From contig WHVY01000001.1 of the NCBI GenBank assembly GCA_022266195.1, positions 16,058,001 to 16,122,000 on the forward strand: 64,000 nt of DNA, read 5' to 3'. How positions within the stretch are numbered: position 1 is the first letter of the stretch; each line of letters begins with the position of its first letter. The stretch comes from Tetranychus cinnabarinus (Eukaryota > Arthropoda > Arachnida > Trombidiformes > Tetranychidae). Made by a program: the position numbers and the translations under genes. Shown here piece by piece: positions 1 through 10,044 of this stretch. The notes beneath the pieces are model-generated. The model was given only the letters and a program-made list of their open reading frames with translations, did not search any database and was not told the origin of the DNA.

Positions 1-1794
1 TGATGACTCGATGAACCCAAATCTTAATTGATTTTACATACCAGTCTACAAATTCATAATTAAGAAATGTTGGTTTAAAAACTAATTAGAATCCAAAGGT
101 ATATTAATAATAACAACAATAGATATCAAAATAATATCCAAATATTACTGGCGCTCATTTTTACCGCAGCTTTTAATTTTGATACTTTAGAGTCGCCATC
201 TATTATTATCTATTAATTTTGCATTTACATTTCTTTCAAAAACAAATATCAAATGTTAATTCAATTTATTTCATCAATTTAGTAATTTTTCAACTGTTCT
301 TGACCACGTTGTCAATTAAGATGTTACAGTAATTTGACCGTGCGTTTCAAATGGAGTGAAATTTGTTTCGCCATTTTAATAATTTAACTTGCTTATAACC
401 TGACCATTTTGCCTGACTTCTGAAGCTTCATCCAACAGTTTAGACGATTATTAATTTGCCGTTAATTTTTAATACAGTAAACCAGACTTTCCAATCAACA
501 ACTAAAATGTGATTCAGTGTAAACAAACAAAAAAGATAAAAGAAAGGTGAGTGAAGAGGTAAAAAGATGAAAGGTTTATACCGGCGCAATATTGTCGGGT
601 TCAATAATTTTTCAAGAGAAAGTAAACCTTTGTTTAATAAATTTGAATCTGATTTGCTTGATTGCTTGCATTTTCAAAAATCAACAGGAGGTTGATACAG
701 GAATGATTTACTTTTACTCATTTGAGGTCAAAGTCGTGAGCTATCAGCTTCCCACAATCGGCGTCCAGTCAAAATATTTCACTTTGGTCACTCAACAGCC
801 ACATAGGAAGCTTTTTCATCATTTGTTTTTGATGATGAAGCCAACAATTATTACGATAAAATGAATTGACAATAACATTATACATATATGTAATGATATC
901 GACCACTCCTGAACTTACAATCAAGATATCGTTACAAGATTGAAGCAATCAAGACTCGGTTGGTTTTACTGATCTGAATGTTAACCATTATTTGTTTTCC
1001 TTCTCATTTTGGTCATTATTCAAATCAGATTGGTCCAAACACCTTGATAATTCAAATAGTACTGTAAACATGTATTAGGTTATACTAATCATCTATCATT
1101 TTCTTTGCTAATTGTTAAATTGTTGTATCCCATAACAAGAATGCTTGACTTTGCTGAAACTGTAAAAAATCCAACTGAATTTATTGGCTATTTACCAAAT
1201 CAATTAGAATTTACTAAATTGTGAATAATTTTACTATGATAAGCAGAAGTAATACGATTTAGATTAATTATCAGCTCTTTTTGTGATTCTTGAGGTGATT
1301 TTGCAAGCTGCTGTACAATTAGCCATACAAATGTAATCCAATATAGAAACATTGCTACGTTTCGATTGTTTTAAAATATAATTGCTGTCTCTTTGTTGAA
1401 TCAATTAGCATCTGATTAGCATAGTAATATAATGTTTACAATATTCAAAATATACAATAAAATTAAAATGATAAGAGTTAATTTCAATAATTTGAACACG
1501 AGCTTGATGTAAACTTAGAATAGTCGTTCACTACTTATTCAATGGTAATAACAAGCAGAATGACTTGAAACCTTATAATTATCCAGTAATTAGCTTGCTC
1601 AATTAGTAATAATGGAACAATTAAGGTATTACTACATTAAAAGCGCCTTTAAAGGAACAGTTATGATTGGTAAAATCAGTTTTCAGTGGGTTAAACAGTT
1701 TTGGTTAACACTTTGGTTTTTGGTATTTGTATTATTTTTGGACATCGATTGATTATTTCCTGATTTTTTCCTTTTAACTTGACATACAATTCAG
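1..1794. other. AT-rich 5' flank or first intron(s) of the MH2 gene
   Basis: No coding exon can be supported here. A good splice donor context (AAAG then GTGAGT at 546) would fit the end of a non-coding first exon, and the stretch up to 1794 then reads as intron. Another candidate is an ATG followed directly by GTAATA near 1542, which would give a phase-0 join to the exon at 1795, but this is speculative. The open frame at 592-864 starts at TTG and has random AT-rich composition. Confidence 0.4.
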
Positions 1795-4449
1795 GATCAT
1801 ATTCAAGAAGTATTCAACAAATGGGAACAGATTGACGATGAGATATGGGCAAAAGTAATCTGTATGGAAAAGAATCGTCGTGTTGCCAAAGCTTATGCTC
1901 GATTACCGTTTCTCATTGTTGATGGATCAGACATTGGTTTTGATGGAATCCGAGTTGGCCTTAAAGGTTTTGAGAATATTGATCGTCCTGAGAAAACAAA
2001 AGAGATTCTTGAAACTTTTGGTGAAGTAAGTAATCATAATGAATCAAAATTTTTCAAATAACTTACCATCATCAAAGCAATCACTATATGGGAATATTAC
2101 TTTCCAGTTAGTAAATCAACAAGCTTCAATCCATTCTTTACCTGAATGAAGCAGACAAAAATTGAAAATATTTAGCCCATTTTTTGAAGTCAGGTATGAG
2201 AATAGGCTCAGAAATACTCTGAGTAATTTTCCCATCACACACATTTGATTACAATGTCAATTAATGATGGAATAAGCTTAGTAAATATGCATCATTAATG
2301 TGATTGATTAAGATCAGGCCATTGAATAGGGTCAGCTGGTTGGTAGCACAAACAATGAACTTATAAGATGTTAGAGTTAGTAAAAACATGAATATTTAAC
2401 AAACTTAAACTCATAATCTTTGTTATTACAATAAATCGCCATATGTGAGAGGTCAAATTATTGTATTTTAATGTAAATTTTTTTAACTCTTCTTAGGGTG
2501 TTAAAATTAAAATGGATGGAAAGGGTAACATATTAATTAAAAGAGTAGGCAAAGCTGCAGTCTATGTAAAGAGTTTTGTTGGATCATCAGATGGACTAGG
2601 ATCTTGTATTGGTAAAGATATTATTGAATCAAAGGGCAAATTGGAATATAAAAAAGTGTCAACATTATTCGATATCCGGTCATTCCAGGCCGGTATCTCA
2701 GCCGAGCTTAAAGCCACTTATCCACAAACCCAAAAATTGGAGTCACAGTGTATAACAGCAATAGCTTTTGGTAAAGAATCTGGTACTCTGGATCTACTTG
2801 AAACACCATCTTGGATTATGATAATTAATATAGTAGCCCTTGAATTATTACGTAATGAAATTCCTTCGGTCAGCCTAGTTAATTCGACCAATCAGTCATT
2901 GGTTTCTGTGGTTAACAAGACTTGTCGATCTCATATTCAACAACAATCAGGTAACAATAATAAACCAAAGTCTCGCGAAGCTGTTGAACGTAAAGGTATC
3001 AATGTTAATAACAATACCAATACCAATAACAAGCTTAATAGCAAGGATGGTTCAATTATTGAGGGTAATACGGTTTACCAGTTGATTTCCTATGATACTG
3101 GGTTAATAGGAGACAATAAAAGCCCGTTAACTAAACAATTATCAAACAAATCGGATCTAAAAAGACTAGAGCCATCAACTAAATCAGTGAAAGGAGATAA
3201 ATTCAATCGTAATCCATCCAATCGAAGTCAACTGAAATCGCTTGGTGGTAAAATTAGGCTTCCAGATCCTGATTATGATTTTGAATTACCACCAATTCGT
3301 GAGAAAACTTTCCTAAGAAAAGGTAGGTTTGAACAAAAACGATCAAGAAACAACCTAAATTATGTAAATATTGATGATGATACTAAATCAGCTGCAAGAT
3401 AATGCGATAAATTCATCAAAAATTGATTAACCTTGCCAATTGATTGAATTAAGTCATTTTTAATGACGGCTGTCGGTCTATCCTTCGGACCTTAAGCTTT
3501 ATTTTGACACACTGATTCGAGAGTTTCATCCAATCATTATTAGTTACACTCACAAGATTTTATTATAATACAATAAAATGTACCTTTATAGCTAGGTAAA
3601 CCCTGAAGGAATAATGTTAAAGGTTGAGATTGAATAAGAAAATGTGACTTTTAAATTAAAGACAGTTTGAGGTCTTACAATTAAGATTAAGCTGTTCAGT
3701 AATGGGAACAACGCCTCTTAAGGTTTGCTGACTCTCTGATCAAATCTATCATCCAGTTCATCATTAATTTTTAGCGATCATTTTGATTACCATTCTTACT
3801 TTCAGGTTGCCAAGCCTTGATTATTTGTTGAGATTGTTTCTTGATGACTAAACTTTCATTGATTCGTCTTTAACAATTGTATTTCATATAAAATATTAGT
3901 TTGAGAGAGATAAGCTTAATTGGTATTATCTGAATGAATTTCCAATAAACATTTGTTGGGAACAACATTTATATTTTGAAATCAATTGACCAATTCAATG
4001 GATTAAGAAGGTTTTCAATAGACTTATATTTATTATCACAATATTTATCATGTGAAAGATGGAGATTTGAATAAATTTATTTATTTTTGGTTATTTGAAT
4101 TCACAGAGGATCCATATTATTGTGGTTTAAGTGCTAAGGTTTCTCATGGATTACGGGAAAAACGAGAAAATGGCCAAACTAATGGACTGAATAGAATTTA
4201 CAAACCTGCTAATGGCCACAAGAATCAAAATAAATATCCCCTTATTAACCGATTCTATTCATATTCATCTTCTGATTCTTCACCAAGCAGTAAGAATTCA
4301 AAATTAATTTATAAATTCAATTGTATTTTTAATTCTTGTTGTTCGCTATTTTAAATTTTGAAACAGGTTGTGAAACATCTTACTCAACAATTTACAACAG
4401 CATTAGTGACGGATCAACCAGACTTGAGATGAAAACTGGACGCTACTGA
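1795..4449 (+). CDS. exp: MH2-domain protein resembling arthropod Expansion/Rebuf (5' end not resolved)
   Basis: Exons join(1795..2025, 2497..3322, 4107..4289, 4367..4449) give 440 residues ending at TGA. All joins match in phase (0, 1, 1). The first visible exon begins in frame after TACAATTCAG; the initiator must lie upstream or be the ATG at 1864. Residues about 1-200 resemble the divergent MH2 domain of the Drosophila Expansion/Rebuf family, seen in EIWAKVICMEKNRRVAKAYA, GVKIKMDGKGNILIKR and FDIRSFQAGISAELKATYPQ. An Asn/Ser/Lys-rich linker follows. The exon at 4107 carries EDPYYCGLSAKV, a motif I recall from this family's C-terminal part. In Drosophila these proteins act in chitin deposition and tracheal tube size. 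If the donor at 3323 is not used, the frame runs to a TAA at 3400-3402, giving a shorter alternative end. Possible AATAAA sites lie at 4695 and 4706. The family call rests on memory of motifs, not a search. Confidence 0.82.
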
Positions 4450-4852
4450 TGAATTTACTCAAATAGGACGATTCTGCGATGACAATGATGTTCGTGAAAA
4501 TGGAAGAAGCCCATTATTAACTTGAAGAATGTCTGGAAAATTTGGACCCTGGAAATTGATTACTACTGACGATATGCACCGTCAACGCGCCAGATGATTC
4601 TTGAATCATCTGCAAACAGAGGATGTTGTTTGTAAACAATGAAGAAAAAAAACACTAGATTTGATCTTTTTAGTATCAAACTAGCAACTGTTAAAATAAA
4701 CTAGAAATAAATCTGTTCATGAAAGTTAAATCACAGGTATCTTTTTTCAGCACTTATATTGCTGAGTGTTTGATTGCCTAAATTTAAGACAATACTCCGA
4801 GATTGTTAGGTTCAATCGAATGATGAAATAGAATCGTGGTCTCGACAAAATA

Positions 4853-4858
4853 TTTATT
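4853..4858 (-). promoter_or_regulatory. Polyadenylation signal of SAE1
   Basis: AATAAA on the minus strand, about 60 bases past the SAE1 stop codon at 4919. The convergent MH2 gene has its own AATAAA candidates at 4695-4711 on the other strand, so the two transcripts would end within about 150 bases of each other. Confidence 0.5.
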
Positions 4859-4918
4859 TTTGTAACTGATGAAACTTTGGTTCATGTAAAAAAGAGTGAG
4901 GCGAATGGGGTTGGTACA

Positions 4919-6198
4919 TTATTTACCAATACTTTCAACGGTTCCAGACAATCGGAGTCCATTGAAAAGGAAAAAGTTTCTAATAGGTGCATCTTGATGA
5001 GTAATAGATCGAATCATATCCTGACCAAGGGCTCCACCAATGATTGCAGAAACAGGACTTAATTCACCATAAACATGGTGATGAAATTTATCATCCTCTA
5101 GTATTTTCAAACTAGATTTAGAGTAGGCTAAATCGTCTGCAACTTCTTCTTTCAAGCGATTTAATAATTCAATGTCTTCGTCCCCATATTGGCTGTCAGG
5201 ATAACGATCTTTCAATTGGTGAAATTTGAAAAGAATGTGCACTAATATTAACACAGGGCTGGTTCGCTTTGTAATTCCAATACCTGCTTTTCCTGATTTA
5301 ACAGCTAAGGCTTGTCTTAAAGGAACAAAATCAAGATATTTTTCAACATATGTTTTTTCAGGTTGTTCATTTTTGAGTTTATTCTCAGAAGGTCCTTCAG
5401 CATATATTTCTTTTTGAGTAACTTCTCTGTAATTGAATATAAAAAAGAAAATGTTGTTTAGAAAAAAATATCATTAGAGATTTTGTCAATAGACTTACTC
5501 AGAAATATATTTGTATTTACGACCCAAGTCAGTAAACGAAAAACCATAGTAGCCCCAGTCACAAGCGGCAAAAAAATTAATGTTAACACCTTCAATGGAA
5601 TGGCATAAGTCATTGAGTTTTATCATAGTCTCAGGATCATAGTTTGATATGAAAACAGCTGTGCTGTTTTTCAGAAGATTTAAAAAATCTTCTTCTGGTG
5701 TCTCTATTTTCTTTTTAATATTCCAATCCAATGCTCTAACCATAACCATTGGATTCAATGTTCGTATATTTTCAGCAGCAACTTCAGCTCTATTCAAGCC
5801 AATTTTATTCCGTGTGAAAATATTACTAAAAGAATCTTTTTCACTGATCTTGGCGTCATCAATAACTGTCAGTGAGTTGATGCCGGCCAGCACTAAAGAA
5901 AACACAAAAAAGAGAAATAATTAGATTATTTCAAATTACAGTACAAATCATGGGATAGAAAACATGACACCGGGTTTAAAAGAAGAAACACTAATAAAAT
6001 ATTAAAAATATTCAATAACTTACCAATATTTTTCACCACTTCAGAAGCAAGTCCAGACAACCCAATGCAAAGGACATTGGCCTTCCGAAGCATTTTTTGA
6101 GAGTTGACACCCCAAAGACGAATCTGTCTATCATAAAGCTTAGCTTCATCTTCAGTAATTTCTCTATCAGAATTCGGGTTAATAAGTTCAATAGACAT
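4919..6198 (-). CDS. SAE1: SUMO-activating enzyme subunit 1 (Aos1/SAE1)
   Basis: Exons complement(join(4919..5426, 5499..5892, 6024..6198)), 358 residues, close to the roughly 346 of human SAE1. The ATG at 6198 starts MSIELINPNSDREITEDEAK. Introns are 72 and 131 bases with good GTAAGT/GTAAGA donors, phases 1 and 2. The N-terminal part has the E1 signature YDRQIRLWG (about 22-30) and the nucleotide-fold loop GLSGLASEVVKNIVLAG that crosses the first splice. Residues near 123-131 (CDWGYYGFSFTDLG) and the C-terminal block with GELSPVSAIIGGALGQD (adenylation fold) match Aos1. There is no catalytic cysteine domain, as expected, because UBA2 carries it. The heterodimer activates SUMO with ATP, mainly in the nucleus. 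The gene is convergent with the MH2 gene. Confidence 0.95.
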
Positions 6199-6393
6199 TT
6201 TAAGAATTTAAAACACAATTAATAAGAAACAAAATATGACAGGAATAAGTCATAAAAGCGGGATTCAATGTTGAGCAAAAATGAACACATGCAATTTTAG
6301 GGGGCCGTTTATGAATTGCAACACGAATTTATCATAAACATTTAAAATAAAATAGATTTGAACAAAAATCGTATTTAAAAACAATAATACATC

Positions 6394-6523
6394 TGATTTC
6401 TCAATTTTAGTCGCTTTTGGCATCTCAACAGTTGTTAAGTTAATTTTGAAAGATGAACATGTTATCGATTAAACAAATTAATATGGGACCAAATTTAGGA
6501 CAAGGACTGGACGTTGGATTGTT
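6394..6523. repeat. Dispersed repeat, copy A (130 bp)
   Basis: About 90% identical by eye to 60522-60649 in the same orientation, with only small indels. Both begin TGATTTCTCAATTT and share TCGCTTTTGGCATCTCAACA and GACAAGGACTGGACGTT. It has no coding capacity. It sits just upstream of SAE1 and 73 bases before the MITE. Confidence 0.9.
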
Positions 6524-6596
6524 AACTGTTTGTAGGTGGAGGTGGATCCAATTTATTAGATTATTAATAGAATAGAAAGACTGAACTTTAGATATA

Positions 6597-6874
6597 CAGT
6601 AATCCCTCTCAAAATGCGACCCTCTCAAAGTGCGACGTTACCAGGGAAACGGTCTATTCATACAGTCGAAAAATAATTTTTATTGTAAAAATTTTTAAAT
6701 TTTATTTAATTTAACTCAAAAAGATCTTCAATCAAACATTAAAGCAAACATAATTACTAAGAAATTCATGAAATTATGAAAAAACATGGGAAAAGCGAAC
6801 GAAATAGCGCCTAAAAAATTTGCCTTGAAAATAGACAATAACACGAAAGAGTCGCATTTTGAGAGGGATTACTG
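6597..6874. mobile_element. 278 bp MITE with 24 bp terminal inverted repeats and TA target site
   Basis: The left end is CAGTAATCCCTCTCAAAATG followed by CGAC; the right end at 6851-6874 is its exact reverse complement. A TA dinucleotide flanks both sides (6595-6596 and 6875-6876), as expected for the Tc1/mariner/pogo superfamily. The left end holds a second degraded copy of the CCTCTCAAAGTGCGAC motif at 6621-6636. There is no transposase frame inside, so this is a non-autonomous element. The pogo/Tigger family assignment is inference from the ends and TA target. Confidence 0.88.
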
Positions 6875-6931
6875 TAACTTCTGTTGCCTCACCATCACTT
6901 TCAGCTACCTTTTCTAAAGGTAAGAGATGCG

Positions 6932-7510
6932 TTAATGAGAAAATACAATCATCCATAAGCCATCATGATGTTCTTTTGATATTCCATCGTCATGTGGCTC
7001 ATCTTGCTCGGGTCCTATTGTATCAGCATTTTCATGACTCTGATCTCTGCAAAAAGCTGGTTGTTCATTATTATCACAGATAATATCCGTTTGAATACCA
7101 TTTTCTTTCATCATTACAGTTAATGTACAGTATTTATTGCATTGACTATGAAAATGGGTTCTCCTTGATTGTTCAGAATAATTTTGAATTGATTTTTCCA
7201 CCATAATAGCCAAATGAGATTGATTCGGCTTATGGCCATTCTTGAGGTCGTTGTCAGTAGGTTTACTCAAATTAATTTAAAACGTCCAATACCTTCTATG
7301 AAATAGATCCTTAGATACCAGGTTGTGTTCAGAGACAATTGAATAGGTTAGATAGAGTGGAATAAAGATCACTATTGTTTGTCCCATCAGTTTGCTCGGA
7401 TTGATTTCTTTACCATTTATCATGGGTTTAGTTTGAGGTCCAAGAGCTTCTTTATTGCCATTTGGTTTGCCAGACAAGTCACTTCGTTTAATATAATCAA
7501 TTAATTGAGT
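6932..7510 (-). pseudogene. Coding-like frame broken by one in-frame TAA; product unknown
   Basis: One minus-strand frame stays open from 7510 to 6932 apart from a TAA at 7279-7277. The upper part reads TQLIDYIKRSD...GNKEALGPQTKP and contains a likely membrane segment (LMGQTIVIFIPLYLTYSIV). The lower part (about 112 codons) is rich in Glu, Asp, His, Gln, Ser and Cys, for example NEQPAFCRDQSHENADTIGP, unlike the Ile/Lys/Asn/Phe-rich random frames of this AT-rich DNA. There is no ATG near the start; an AG at 7512-7511 could be a splice acceptor. A GT-AG pair that would remove the stop is only 27 bases long, too short for an intron. I do not recognise the family. A decaying gene, a read-through case or an exon of an unseen gene are all possible. 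Confidence 0.4.
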
Positions 7511-10044
7511 CTATCAACAATCCTAAAACACAAAACACTAAATCAAAAGGCAAATAAAAAACTAACGCAAAGGGGAAATCACTTGAAATATATTTGTAAC
7601 AAAATCAAGCTAAGGAAGGTGATTGAATTAAATGTGCGATTAAATTTATTCGTAAAATGTTGTGTTTGGTAAATTTTTACTTTATTCATTATCATCTTGA
7701 TCAAGATTTAAAAGAAGACAATTTACTCTGAGATAGTCACTCAATCTTTGCGAAATGATTAGTTTAAGTAATTAACACAGAAGATGAGAACACTATTAAT
7801 TATGGCTTTTTGCTTTTAATTTGGTAATTGATGAACCTTTGAAAGACTCACATTTGGAATGGTCTTAATTCAGTTGAACAGTTTGATTAATTTGGTTGAA
7901 AGACTCAGTAACATTGTTATACTCGACTTGAGTTGTTGGGTTTAACAAATGGAAATCTAAGCATAAATGGTTTAAAATGAAAACAATTACAAACTGATAT
8001 CAAATTATGGTGTACAAAATAATTGTTAATTGAAATGAACAAAAAAAATATGATTAAAGAGTAAATTAATAGACGTTTTGAAACAAGAATTAAATCATTA
8101 CACAGATTAATTGTCACTGATTAGAGTTGACATGCTAAAGAGAAATCTAACAATTTGCTTCATTTGCATTTTCATTTGTTTATCTCATTTCTTATTTCAA
8201 TCAAATTTACTCTAAAATCAATTTTTTTTCTTTCTTCTCATTGTTGATCAATTAAAAATCAATTATCAGAACTAATTATAAAGTTCTCTCTGTAATAATT
8301 AATTTATATATATATAAAGTTTCCAAAATTAAGTTGGTTTAACCTTTCAATCAATATCAAATGAAAAAAGAGAAAAATGTTATTTCTAAAAGGTTAGGGA
8401 ATCAAATTAACTATTAACCATTTAAGTTGATATTGGATTGATGTGGATTAGCTTAATTTTGAAAACTGTAATTACAATTGAGATTCTAATCCATCCAATC
8501 CAATTTTACATTAAAAATGAAATGATAAGACGAATAAAGAAGTTAAGAATTAATTTGAATTGATTGTCCAAGAATCTCAACTTGGATATTTAGGAGTTTT
8601 TTTATCGTTTTTTTTCTTCTTTTGCTCAAGTTAACTACGAGTTAATTGTGAATTGAGAGTGAATGTGAATTAAAATGAGATTGTGATGAGATGGAGACAA
8701 TTAAAGGCATCCTAAACAGACTGAGCTGATTTACAAAGGTAAATCAACAATTAATAGTGATAAATATATTACAATTGTTTGTCAAACTTAAGAAATTAAT
8801 TAAAACAATTACTATCAACTATCTACTCATTTGATTATTACAGTTTATCATCTTTTTTGGATATCGTCCTTATTGATTTTTGTCGCGGTTTCTGGTCTTA
8901 TCAATTAATTACAGACGAGTTTGTAACTAACTCAATTAATTGATTTAAACCATTCTTTTGTTTTTCTATTGAACCTTAAAAATCAATTATCAATTAAGTT
9001 GAAATTAATTCAAAGACTTCTTAGTCTCATCATTACATAGATTGCTGGGTTGATTTGATTTTAAACGCATTTTATCCCTTTTTCTGGTCTTTGACAACCT
9101 CGAAAAATAGAATGGGTTTTTACAATTTTGTTTTGTATCAATGAAGTTGATTAATCGTTGAAAGACATCTGGCAATTGATCATTGATGGTTGATTATTGT
9201 TCCGGCAAATTGTTGATTACTTCGCTTGATTCCTTTGTTTACGTTTGCGTTAAATTAATATTTCCATTGAAAGACTTTGGCCATTGTGTGTGGATAATAT
9301 CAAATGTTAATTACGATTGTTTTGTCACTAGTGAATTGTTTTTGCATTGCAAGTTTAAATTGATCAGATATAACTGATCAGTTGTAGTTTAATCATGAAA
9401 GACTTGATTATGTTGGCAATAGAGATGTAGTTGAAACTTGTTAATTGATGAAAATGACGATGACGATGGATGGTGATGATGATGATAATGGCAATGTTAT
9501 TATCATTTGTTGTAATTGTTGAAAGACTTGACCAGGTTGATTAGTCAATTAATCAAATTTTCAAGGTAGACTATGAGATTCTTGTACCTTAATATTTTTT
9601 TGTCTGAACTTTACTTTCTCCAAGAAAGTAAAAGTAAGAAAAGGAATCTACATTGAATGCAATGAGCATTCCTTTTGTTTTCTTTCTCAATCCTTGATTG
9701 AGTTGATCTACTTTAGTGGTTAATTTAATATTTTTGATTGGTTCAAATCATTCTAAGATAGATTTCATCCTTGCTGGAGATTCCTGATTTCTGAGTAGCT
9801 TTAAATATATTAATAATAACCATAATAATAATGGTAATATGTAATAATTATAGTGGAAGTTAATTGTAAGAACAACACAGTTGCTGCTTTTGACTGTTGC
9901 TTTCAATTGTAAACATGATGTTTATGATGTCCAGGATGATGATGATGGCAATGACAACGATGAATTTTCGGGGCTTCAAGATGAGAAATGATGAAAAATA
10001 GGAAGAAAAAGATGACAATTAATCTAATCATTGGATAATCATCC
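7511..10044. other. Intergenic AT-rich DNA, no gene seen
   Basis: No reading frame with coding character. It contains simple GAT-rich repeats (around 9456-9490 and 9930-9960) and many TTGAAAGAC-like short repeats, for example near 9215-9275, 9390 and 9520. The 3' UTR of Gat presumably lies at its right edge. Confidence 0.5.

Noticed and set aside
592..864. 90-codon plus-strand frame upstream of the MH2 gene
   Set aside because: Starts at TTG, random AT-rich composition, no splice context or family motif.
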